Shown: piece by piece, positions 7,849 through 14,735 of the stretch
Position numbering within the stretch: position 1 is the stretch's first letter
Layout of the letters: the number at the start of each line of letters is the position of its first letter
Source of the DNA: an uncultured Collinsella sp.
GTDB taxonomy: Bacteria > Actinomycetota > Coriobacteriia > Coriobacteriales > Coriobacteriaceae
Length of the DNA: 22,518 nt
Direction of reading: 5' to 3'
Assembly (NCBI GenBank): GCA_902478935.1
Contig: CABSMV010000019.1
Span: 1 to 22,518 of the forward strand
Notes under the pieces: generated by a model
Databases searched by the model: none
Seen by the model: the letters and a program-made list of their open reading frames with translations, nothing else
Told to the model about the DNA's origin: nothing
Position numbers and translations under genes: made by a program

Positions 7849-9738
7849 ATGAACGGAGTTTTGCTCATGGTTGTGGCCGCGGCGGTGCTCGCCTGCGGCT
7901 ATCTGGGCTATGGTCGCTGGCTGGCCAACAAGTGGGGCGTTGACAAGGATGCCCTCACGCCGGCCAAGCGCATGAAGGACGGCAACAGCTTCTCGCCCGT
8001 CTCCGCCTTCACCGCGTTCTCGCACCAGTTCAGCTCGATCTGCGGTGCTGGCCCCGTCACGGGTACGATCGTCGCCATGGCCTTTGGCTGGCTGCCCGTC
8101 GTGCTCTGGGTCCTCGTCGGCGGCATCTTCTTTGGTGCCGTCCACGACTTTGGTGCCCTGTACGCTTCGATGAAGAACAACGGTAAGTCGCTCGCTCAGC
8201 TCATCGAGAAGTACATCGGCAAGACCGGCCGTCGCCTGTTCCTGCTGTTCTGCTGGCTGTTCTGCATCATCGTCATCGCCGCCTTCACCGACATGGTCTG
8301 CAAGACGTTCATGTTCACCCCGGCCGTTGACGCTTCTGGTGCTGCTACCGGTGCCATCGACTTCACCAAGTCCTATGCCGCCGGCTGCGCTGGTACCATC
8401 TCCATCCTGTTCACCTTCGTCGCTATCGCCTTTGGTTGGGCCCAGAAGAAGTTCAACCTTACCGGTGCTGCCGAGTTCGTCACCGGCGTGGTCCTCATGG
8501 TCCTCATGTTCGCCGTCGGTATGCAGTTCCCGGTCTACCTGGATAAGTTCCAGTGGTTCGCCGTCGTCATGGTCTACCTGGTCTTCGCTGGCGCCATGCC
8601 CATCCAGATGCTCAAGACCCCGCGTGACTACCTCACTTCCATCATGATGATCGTCATGATCGTCTGCGCTGTCCTCGGCATCGTCGTCTTGGGCGTCAAC
8701 GGTCAGGCTACTATCACCGCTCCGGTCTTCACCGGCTTCTCCACTGCCTCCGGCATGATGTTCCCGGTCCTGTTCGTCTCCGTCGCTTGCGGTGCTCTCT
8801 CCGGTTTCCACAGCCTCGTTTCTTCCGGCACCTCTTCTAAGCAGGTCGAGAAGGAGCAGGACGCCGTCAAGGTCGGTTACGGCGCCATGATCGTCGAGTC
8901 CTTCGTTGGCATCCTTGCCATCATCGTCGCCGGCATCATGTTCTCCGATATGAACACCGCCGGTACTGGCGCTCTCAACGCCGGTGTCGCTTCCACCCCG
9001 TTCCAGATCTTCGCCGCCGGCATCTCCCGCGGTATGCAGGCCTTCGGTGTTGACGGCACGCTCGCTACCGTCTTCATGACCATGAACGTCTCCGCTCTGG
9101 CCCTGACCTCGCTCGACGCCGTCGCCCGCATCGCCCGCACCTCGTTCTCCGAGTTCTTTGCCCAGACCAACGACGCCCTGGCCATCGAGTCCAAGGCCGG
9201 CTACATGAAGGTCCTCGGCAACCCCTGGTTCGCCACGGTCGTTACCCTGCTTCCCGGTCTCGCTCTCGCTTTTGGTGGCTATGCCAACATCTGGCCGCTC
9301 TTTGGTGCTTCCAACCAGCTGCTCGGCGGCATGACCATGATCACCCTCGCCGTGTTCTGCAAGTGCACCGGCCGCAAGGGCTGGATGCTCTACGTGCCCG
9401 TCGTCTTCCTGCTCTGCTGCACCTTCACCTCGCTGGTCCAGAGCGCCATGGGCTGCATGACCGCCGTCCAGGCCTACGGTTTCTTCGGTACCATCCCGGC
9501 TACCGCCACCACGGCCGCCGTCTCCGTCGCCGCCACCAAGGGCCTGCAGCTCGTCTTTGCCGTCCTGCTGATGGTCCTGGGCCTCATCGTCGCCGTCAAC
9601 TGCCTCAAGGAGTTCTTCGGCAAGGAGGCTGGCTCCATGCCTGATGAGGAGCCCGAGTGGTCCGAGATGGGCAAGGCCGAGCACGGTCGCGCCGCTGCCG
9701 CCGAGGCTCCCGCTGACGCCGAGGCCGCCAAGGCCTAG
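7849..9738 (+). CDS. cstA: CstA-family carbon-starvation / pyruvate-peptide transporter
   Basis: This is a 629-aa polytopic membrane protein of the CstA/BtsT family. Members import pyruvate or have been linked to peptide uptake during carbon limitation; the substrate here cannot be read from sequence. Family hallmarks include the N-terminal GYGRWLANKWGVD segment, ALTPAKRMKDGNSFSPVSAF, FSSICGAGPVTGTIVAMAFGW and GAVHDFGALYASMK. Many hydrophobic segments run to about residue 590, followed by a charged Ala/Glu-rich tail. GAGGAGG at 7835-7841 is a strong ribosome binding site. Codons end overwhelmingly in C, unlike the flanking genes, which suggests high expression. Control by the upstream leader-peptide attenuator is likely. 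Confidence 0.9.
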   Translation: MNGVLLMVVAAAVLACGYLGYGRWLANKWGVDKDALTPAKRMKDGNSFSPVSAFTAFSHQFSSICGAGPVTGTIVAMAFGWLPVVLWVLVGGIFFGAVHDFGALYASMKNNGKSLAQLIEKYIGKTGRRLFLLFCWLFCIIVIAAFTDMVCKTFMFTPAVDASGAATGAIDFTKSYAAGCAGTISILFTFVAIAFGWAQKKFNLTGAAEFVTGVVLMVLMFAVGMQFPVYLDKFQWFAVVMVYLVFAGAMPIQMLKTPRDYLTSIMMIVMIVCAVLGIVVLGVNGQATITAPVFTGFSTASGMMFPVLFVSVACGALSGFHSLVSSGTSSKQVEKEQDAVKVGYGAMIVESFVGILAIIVAGIMFSDMNTAGTGALNAGVASTPFQIFAAGISRGMQAFGVDGTLATVFMTMNVSALALTSLDAVARIARTSFSEFFAQTNDALAIESKAGYMKVLGNPWFATVVTLLPGLALAFGGYANIWPLFGASNQLLGGMTMITLAVFCKCTGRKGWMLYVPVVFLLCCTFTSLVQSAMGCMTAVQAYGFFGTIPATATTAAVSVAATKGLQLVFAVLLMVLGLIVAVNCLKEFFGKEAGSMPDEEPEWSEMGKAEHGRAAAAEAPADAEAAKA

Positions 9739-9778
9739 TCAGCTTGATGGACTAACCGTTCCATCCATTTGACTCGGA

Positions 9779-9817
9779 AAGATCGGGTCCGCGACTTCGC
9801 GGGCTCGGTCTTTTTTT
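9779..9817 (+). terminator. Terminator after cstA
   Basis: A 15-bp stem with three G-U pairs (9779-9793 with 9798-9812) closes an ACTT loop and runs into seven T (9811-9817). It ends the cstA transcript. Confidence 0.88.
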
Positions 9818-9858
9818 CATGCGAAAGCGGGTGACGCTCGAGTGTTCTCGCAGATGTT

Positions 9859-9910
9859 TTGCGTGGATAAGGGCGCGCGTTGTACCATATAGACGTATAT
9901 GTGTACATAT
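9859..9910 (+). promoter_or_regulatory. Putative promoter and dyad before the JetD-like gene
   Basis: TTGCGT (9859-9864) and TACCAT (9883-9888), 18 bases apart, form a moderate promoter. Just downstream, 9897-9910 is a dyad, ATATGT-GT-ACATAT, near the expected start site, which could be an operator. Both are weakly supported. Confidence 0.4.
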
Positions 9911-9922
9911 GAAAGGGGCCCC

Positions 9923-12097
9923 GTGGCCAAGACGGTATATTCCGATAATCAAAACAATGTCGATGCTTTGGCTGAGCGCCTGAGCAGCCAGACGTCGCTT
10001 TCTGCTGAGCGTGCCAAGCTGGTTGCCTACGACCTGCTTTGCCGCAAGGCGCTCAAGATTAAGTCGAGTGCGCTGGCGCAGATTTTCCGCTCCGTCGATA
10101 AGGAGTGCGACACCAAGGCGATGCGCGATGAGCTTATCGCGGCAAAGATCGTGACCAAGATCGAGGGTAGCGGCATTAACGGGCGCCCGGCGTTCTATAC
10201 CATCAATGCCGAGATCCGCGATGTCCAGGAGCAGCCTGCCGAGTCCGTCGAAGATTTTGTCGTCGAGGATTCCGCTGACGTGCCTGCTGTGGAAGAAACT
10301 GCTCCGCGTGAGCATGTCGATACCGATGAGTTGCTCGATGAGAACGTCGTGCGTGCCTTTACGGCCAAGGCAGGACGCGGCGGTTTTGGCGGGGGCGGCA
10401 AGCGCGATGCACAGCGCCGCGCCCAGCAGGAGCGCTTCCGTCGCGCCGTTGCTCGAAAGGGCGAGACGGATGCTGAGGCTGTTGAGACCGAGGTTGCTGC
10501 CGAGTCGCAGAAGCCCGCGAGGGAGCAAAAGCCCGTGGAGGCCCAAGAGCCCAAGCGTCGTCGCGGTGCTCACTTTAAGACTGCACAGCAGGATGCCGCG
10601 CGTGAGGTTGAAGAGTCTTCTGAGGTTGCAGACGATGTTGAGGAGTCTGCCAAGAAGGCTCCGGGTTCGTGTCGTCCCGGCCGCGGTTTTGCGGGACGTG
10701 CGTATCCCGTAAAGCGTCAGGAGAAGGGCGAGTCGGTTTCGACCACCCAGGACGAGAAGGCCGTTGAGCCGGTGGCTCGCGAGCAAAAGCCTGTTGAGCC
10801 GCAGCTTGAGGTTGATGCCGAGGCCAAGGGCCAGCAGCCTACTGATGAGCAGACGGAGCAGGGCGCGTCGAGCAAGCCTCGCCGCCGTCGCCATCGTGGA
10901 GGCCGCAGTTCCCATGCCGAGACTGCAACCGAGAAGACCACGCCGCAGAACGAGGATGCGAAGGCCGAGGTTTCTTCGGGGCAGCCTAAGCGCCAGTCAG
11001 CGAAGGAGAGCAAGTCCGATCGTCCGCAGAAGCAGGCGTCTATGCCGAAGCGCGAGCGCAATTCCCAAGGCGATTCTAAGCGCAAGTCTCAGAAGAAGCC
11101 GGAGTCTGCCGCAGCAGATACTGCTGCCCAGCAGCCCGAGTCGGCCGTTCACGGCGAGGTCTCGGCGTTTGCCCTTGCCCGCGTTTTAGGCAGGCAGCTG
11201 CTCAAAGTTGTCCCTACGCCCACGGCGCTCTCTAAGATCAAGGAGCAGCAGACACAGATCGTAAAGGTCGAGGGCAAGGACGGCAAAAAGGCTCCGCAGC
11301 GCACTCAGCATAACGAGATGTCCAACCGCAAGATTGCCGAGGAAATCGCAATCATCCAGGCTTGGATCGAGCAGAACCGAGGTGCCGATACGCCGGTTGC
11401 CTCGCGCCGCCAGCGTGCCTACCAGATCTTTAACGACGAGAAGGCTTTTGACGGCAAGCACGGTGAGCGCCTGATCAGGCGTATGACCGAAAAGGGCATC
11501 AGCATGCAGGCGATCAAGGTCGCTCCCAATCGCCCCGTGCACTTTACGGGTTTCTTTACGCTGGGCGCCGACAAGCCGTTCATTATGGTCGAGAACCTGG
11601 ACACCTACGACGAGATCGTCAAGCTGCTGCGTGGCCGCAAGCACGCCAAGCTCTTTGGCATCAAGGTGGGCGGCGTGATTTTTGGCGGCGGATGCAAGGC
11701 GAGCGTCTCGCATGCCCTGGACGATTATCTGGCCGAGATTGGCTATCGCTTTAACTACGTCTACTACGTGGGCGATATCGATCGCGAGGGCGCGCGTATC
11801 GTCGAGCAGACTCGCAATGCCAATGTGGTTGAGATTCGCCTGCATGCCGGCATGTATCGCGCTATGCTCGCCGAGCATAAGCGTCGCGTGAAGGCCGGCG
11901 GAGAGTGCGAGCCCGCGGCTGCCAACCAGGGTGTGCCGCAGAACCTGGCAGCGACGATCAAGGATCTGCCCATGGTCACGCGCGTGCAGTTCCGCAACGT
12001 GCTGCGCGAGGGCGGGCGCATTCCGCAGGAGATTCTGATGACCGCCGACTATCGGGATGGCGACTCGGGAAGCTTCGATCGCATGCTCAACAACTAG
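9923..12097 (+). CDS. JetD-like (DUF2220-type) TOPRIM protein with long disordered linker
   Basis: This 724-aa protein has three parts. Residues 1 to about 100 look like a winged-helix domain (SAERAKLVAYDLLCRKALKI; ELIAAKIVTKIEG). Residues 100 to about 405 are low-complexity, rich in Glu, Lys, Gln, Ala and Arg, with the phrase REQKPVE occurring twice. The rest resembles Wadjet JetD: YQIFNDEKAFDGKHGERLIRR, MVENLDTYDEI with E557, GGVIFGGGC, then YYVGDIDREGARI with D618 and D620. These give the E and DxD residues of a TOPRIM fold. In Wadjet, JetD is the nuclease that cuts plasmid DNA; no jetA, jetB or jetC lies within this window. GTG at 9923 with GAAAGGGG upstream is preferred over ATG at 9899, which would sit almost on the transcription start. 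Family call from memory of motifs. Confidence 0.65.
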   Translation: MAKTVYSDNQNNVDALAERLSSQTSLSAERAKLVAYDLLCRKALKIKSSALAQIFRSVDKECDTKAMRDELIAAKIVTKIEGSGINGRPAFYTINAEIRDVQEQPAESVEDFVVEDSADVPAVEETAPREHVDTDELLDENVVRAFTAKAGRGGFGGGGKRDAQRRAQQERFRRAVARKGETDAEAVETEVAAESQKPAREQKPVEAQEPKRRRGAHFKTAQQDAAREVEESSEVADDVEESAKKAPGSCRPGRGFAGRAYPVKRQEKGESVSTTQDEKAVEPVAREQKPVEPQLEVDAEAKGQQPTDEQTEQGASSKPRRRRHRGGRSSHAETATEKTTPQNEDAKAEVSSGQPKRQSAKESKSDRPQKQASMPKRERNSQGDSKRKSQKKPESAAADTAAQQPESAVHGEVSAFALARVLGRQLLKVVPTPTALSKIKEQQTQIVKVEGKDGKKAPQRTQHNEMSNRKIAEEIAIIQAWIEQNRGADTPVASRRQRAYQIFNDEKAFDGKHGERLIRRMTEKGISMQAIKVAPNRPVHFTGFFTLGADKPFIMVENLDTYDEIVKLLRGRKHAKLFGIKVGGVIFGGGCKASVSHALDDYLAEIGYRFNYVYYVGDIDREGARIVEQTRNANVVEIRLHAGMYRAMLAEHKRRVKAGGECEPAAANQGVPQNLAATIKDLPMVTRVQFRNVLREGGRIPQEILMTADYRDGDSGSFDRMLNN

Positions 12098-12104
12098 GGC
12101 GTTC

Positions 12105-12241
12105 GGCCCCGGGAGAGCGGGGACACCGGCTTAGGTTTCCTGCTCTACAGTCCTGCTCACGACGGAGGCCACATTAAGTGGCCTCCTGTTCGTGCGGAAC
12201 TCGCGATAAACCTAAGCCGGTGTCCCCGCTCTCCCGGGGCC
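12105..12241 (+). repeat. Covarying long-hairpin repeat, copy 3
   Basis: Arms of 34 nt (12105-12138 and 12208-12241) are perfectly complementary and enclose a 69-nt core (12139-12207) that starts and ends with the same 18 and 16 bases as the other copies. The inner stem is GGAGGCCAC with GTGGCCTCC around ATTAA, one compensated pair different from copy 1. The adjoining stem is CACGA with TCGTG where copies 1 and 2 have CGCAA with TTGCG. It starts seven bases after the JetD-like gene's stop, the same placement as copy 1 after tsaD. Confidence 0.93.
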
Positions 12242-12365
12242 TGTGGTTACCTGGTTGTTGCATGCGGCTCGCTTTTCGGAACTGGGCTGATATTTTCTTG
12301 ATGTTAGGCGCTCTTGGTCCTAATGGGCTTGGGGCGCCTTCGCGTTTCCTCGGCTTCGCACCCTT
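12242..12365. other. Gene-free stretch before the tRNA region
   Basis: No gene is seen here. A G-U-rich imperfect hairpin (about 12306-12340, outer pairing AGGCGC with GCGCCT) has no clear T-tract. Nothing else was recognised. Confidence 0.4.
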
Positions 12366-12394
12366 GCGGGTTCGAATCCCTCCGCTTGCCCACA
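12366..12394 (+). pseudogene. tRNA-like 3' fragment
   Basis: GCGGG-TTCGAAT-CCCTC resembles a T-arm with one mismatch and is followed by an acceptor-like end, CGCTTGCCCA. No matching 5' acceptor strand (such as GGGCAAG), D-arm or anticodon arm is visible upstream. It shares GGGTTCGAATCCCTCCG with the tRNA-Gln gene on the other strand, forming an inverted repeat. It may be a decayed tRNA gene or an old attachment-site remnant. Confidence 0.4.
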
Positions 12395-12396
12395 AG

Positions 12397-12430
12397 AAAG
12401 CGCCCTGGGCCGTTATGGGCTCAGGGCGCT
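12397..12430 (-). terminator. Terminator of tRNA-Gln
   Basis: Read on the minus strand, AGCGCCCTG pairs with CAGGGCGCT (12430-12422 with 12407-12399), with an inner GCC-GGC extension, followed by TTTCTT. It lies nine bases beyond the tRNA 3' end. Confidence 0.8.
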
Positions 12431-12439
12431 CAATTGTAA

Positions 12440-12514
12440 TGGCTGGGACGGAGGGATTCGAACCCCCAACAGCCGGCACCAAAAACCGGAGTTCTACCGT
12501 TGAACTACGTCCCA
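12440..12514 (-). tRNA. trnQ: tRNA-Gln (anticodon UUG), CCA encoded
   Basis: The minus strand folds as a full cloverleaf: acceptor TGGGACG with CGTCCCA, D-stem GTTC with GAAC, anticodon stem CCGGT with GCCGG around TTTTGGT (anticodon TTG, reads CAA), and a T-arm with GGTTCGAATC. The discriminator is G73, usual for Gln, and CCA is encoded (12442-12440). Confidence 0.96.
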
Positions 12515-12552
12515 ATGTGTGGTGTTGCCCAAAAGCAACTCGTTTAGTTTAC

Positions 12553-13458
12553 CTAATCTGCGAGGGCATCGCAAACGCCATCGAGCAGGCGTACGGCGAG
12601 TGTCTGCGCGTCGCTGGCCGTGAAGGTGCCGTTGTAGCGCGTCATGCCGGTGAGCTCAATGCGGATGCGTGCCGGCTTTTGCTGCGCGGCGACATTGGCG
12701 GTGCGGATGCGCTGGGCCAGGTTGTGGCACTCGGCGAGGGCAATCGTGGCGCGCGGAGCGGCGTCGGCGGGTAGCTCGTCGCTTGCGATCTCGAGTACCA
12801 GGTCAACGTCGGTCGGGACCTCGGAGTCGCAAAGCATCATGCCACTGTTGTCGGTCGTCGCCGTGGCGATGTTCCACATGCGCGATGCTACGCTGCGCGC
12901 GATAGGGTCCTCGCCAATGACGGCAATCTGGAAACGCTCGAGTACGTTGGCCGCGCGGGCAAAGCCGATGCGCGATTCGGCCTCGGTCACCGAAGGCTTA
13001 CCCTCCCACACGTGGTGCAGGCGGTTGATATAGGCGTAGGTATCCTGGAAAGCCATACCGTCGGCAAACAGACCGACGTTTTCCTGGAACTGCTGAAGGG
13101 CGGCCTCGGTATGCGGACCAAAGTAGCCGTCGTCTTCGCCACAGGCAAAGCCCAAAACGTTGAGAGCGCGCTGCAGGGCCTGCACATCGGCGCCATGGAA
13201 ATTGGGCATACGCAGGTAGAGGGTGCGGTCGCCCAGCTTATACGAGGCGTCGACCAGGGCACTCCAGCAGGGGATATCGACGGCGCAGCCAGCGGCAAGA
13301 CCGCTGTCGAGCCTAAAGGTGCTAACGGCCTGCTCGGTGGTGGCACCAAAGTGCTTGTCGGCGACCTCGGTGGCATCAATCGTGTAGCCGAGCTGCAGGA
13401 GACGAGACTGCACGTCCTCGACGGCTGCTCCCTGCATGCCCGTTGTAATAGGTTCCAT
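12553..13458 (-). CDS. Peptidoglycan-binding-domain protein with unrecognised C-terminal domain
   Basis: This 301-aa protein begins with two PG_binding_1-type repeats, about residues 5-65 (VEDVQSRLLQLGYTID; GATTEQAVSTFR) and 85-140 (ADVQALQRALNVLGFACG; GPHTEAALQQFQ). Such modules bind cell-wall peptidoglycan. No signal peptide or membrane segment is visible, so an extracytoplasmic location is not supported by the start region. Residues about 165-301 (QIAVIGEDPIARSVASRMW; DVDLVLEIASDELP; RIRIELTGMTRYNGTF) are not recognised. They might be a diverged amidase_3-like fold, but no zinc ligands could be assigned. AAAGGGG lies just upstream of the ATG. It is the last protein gene before tRNA-Gln on this strand. 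Confidence 0.75.
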   Translation of the reverse strand: MEPITTGMQGAAVEDVQSRLLQLGYTIDATEVADKHFGATTEQAVSTFRLDSGLAAGCAVDIPCWSALVDASYKLGDRTLYLRMPNFHGADVQALQRALNVLGFACGEDDGYFGPHTEAALQQFQENVGLFADGMAFQDTYAYINRLHHVWEGKPSVTEAESRIGFARAANVLERFQIAVIGEDPIARSVASRMWNIATATTDNSGMMLCDSEVPTDVDLVLEIASDELPADAAPRATIALAECHNLAQRIRTANVAAQQKPARIRIELTGMTRYNGTFTASDAQTLAVRLLDGVCDALAD

Positions 13459-13596
13459 GAACGAACCCCTTTCGGCGTATCATTCGTACTATTTGAGCGC
13501 CTGTCGGATAGACGACGCAAAGGGATGCATAAACATACATTCAACAGTGTAGCAACTTGTACCCAAATGCGCTGCCGACAGGTTTTGCAACCCCCG

Positions 13597-14622
13597 CTAG
13601 TTGAGTCGCTCCACAAAGAAATCTGCCATGGAGAGGAACAGTTCGCGTGCGTGCGAATCAAGCTCAACGTCCTCGATGGCGGCCTTGGCTTTGGCGGTTA
13701 GGTCCAGCGCGTAGGCGTGGGCGTAATCGATAGAGCCGGTCTCCTGGAAGATTTCCACGGCGCGCGCGAGCTGCGCGGGATCCTCGGTGCCCGAGGAGAG
13801 GATCGCTTCAATCTCATCGTGATAGCGCTCATCAGACAGGGCGTGCACGGCGACCAGGGTGCGCTTGCCTTCTGTGATATCGGTACGGAAGTCCTTGTTG
13901 GCGGCTTCCTTGGTGCCGACAAGGTTGAGCAGGTCGTCCTGAATCTGAAAGGCAAGGCCGGTGTGCAGGCCAAAGGCGCGCAGTGCCTCGACCTGCTGTT
14001 CACTGCCTCCGCCAATGATGGCTCCGGTGGCAAGCGGCGTGGCTCCGCTGTAATACGCGGTCTTGTACGTTGCCATGTCCAGGTAATCGTCGACCGAGAT
14101 GTCAAAACGCCCGTCACGGACCCAGCCCAAGTCGAGCGCCTGACCCTCGATGGTGCGGACGATCATCTCGGTGAGCTCGTGGAGTACGCGCAGCTTTACG
14201 TCTGCCTCAAGCGTGGGATCGTCGAGAACCGTCTTGGTGACCATGGTAAGTGCCAGGTCGCCGCAGTTGATAGCAAGCCCCGTGCCCTCGGTGAGGTGCA
14301 TGCAGGGCTTGCCTCGACGAAGCTGTCCGTTGTCGGCGATGTCGTCGTGGATCAGCGCGCCCGACTGGAAATGCTCGATGGCTGCCGCGGCGCTGCGGGC
14401 GCTCTCAAAGCTACCGCCCACTGCGGTTGCGGCGAGCATACAGATAAGCGGGCGGTGGCGCTTGCCGGCGTTGGCCGTAAAAGCCGAGAGCGGCGCATAC
14501 AGGTAGCGCTCGATATCGGCAGAGGTCGCCTGTCCGTCAAAGAACGTGGCCAGATAGTCGTTAATCTGGTCAAAGTGCTGGGCTAAAAAGCTGGTAAACG
14601 GACTGGACACGGGTTCTCGCAT
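13597..14622 (-). CDS. Polyprenyl diphosphate synthase
   Basis: This trans-isoprenyl diphosphate synthase condenses isopentenyl diphosphate onto an allylic primer, providing precursors for quinones, carotenoids or other prenyl lipids. The first Asp-rich motif is DDIAD (93-97) after GALIH; the second is FQIQDDLLN (D229, D230), where the last Asp of the usual DDxxD is Asn. KTAYYSGATPL and GKRTLVAVHAL match family blocks. It has 341 aa from the ATG at 14622; an upstream in-frame ATG at 14661 would add 13 residues but shows no ribosome binding site. Chain length cannot be told by eye. It is transcribed with the same polarity as the PTS gene 113 bases upstream; no clear terminator separates them. 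Confidence 0.88.
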   Translation of the reverse strand: MREPVSSPFTSFLAQHFDQINDYLATFFDGQATSADIERYLYAPLSAFTANAGKRHRPLICMLAATAVGGSFESARSAAAAIEHFQSGALIHDDIADNGQLRRGKPCMHLTEGTGLAINCGDLALTMVTKTVLDDPTLEADVKLRVLHELTEMIVRTIEGQALDLGWVRDGRFDISVDDYLDMATYKTAYYSGATPLATGAIIGGGSEQQVEALRAFGLHTGLAFQIQDDLLNLVGTKEAANKDFRTDITEGKRTLVAVHALSDERYHDEIEAILSSGTEDPAQLARAVEIFQETGSIDYAHAYALDLTAKAKAAIEDVELDSHARELFLSMADFFVERLN

Positions 14623-14735
14623 TCTTTCTGAGGTTGCGTTGATGCAATATGCAGACAACATATTGCCACATTAGGGCGTTTGGCGCGGCAGTTTTGGCGA
14701 TTTGGGACAACGGGCGTGCGTTTGATGGAGCGCGC

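Noticed and set aside
7690..9684. 664-aa open frame antisense to cstA, rich in Gly/Asp/Glu
   Set aside because: It is the mirror of a C-ending codon pattern in cstA; composition is low-complexity, and no ribosome binding site or family motif is present.
9752..10915. 387-aa minus-strand frame, Leu/Arg-rich, hydrophobic
   Set aside because: It is opposite the low-complexity linker of the JetD-like gene and the cstA terminator; no start site or recognisable domain.
9923..12241. Possible complete Wadjet (JetABCD) defence system
   Set aside because: Only a JetD-like protein is present; neighbours are cstA, a tRNA and a wall-binding protein, with no SMC, kleisin or kite genes in the window.
12105..12241. 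Ordinary Rho-independent terminator
   Set aside because: No T-tract follows the stem, and the conserved 18- and 16-nt internal segments are not expected in a simple terminator.
12178..12774. 198-aa plus-strand frame across the tRNA region
   Set aside because: It runs through tRNA-Gln, its terminator and the end of a minus-strand gene; phrases such as RVRIPPLAH are typical translations of tRNA sequence.
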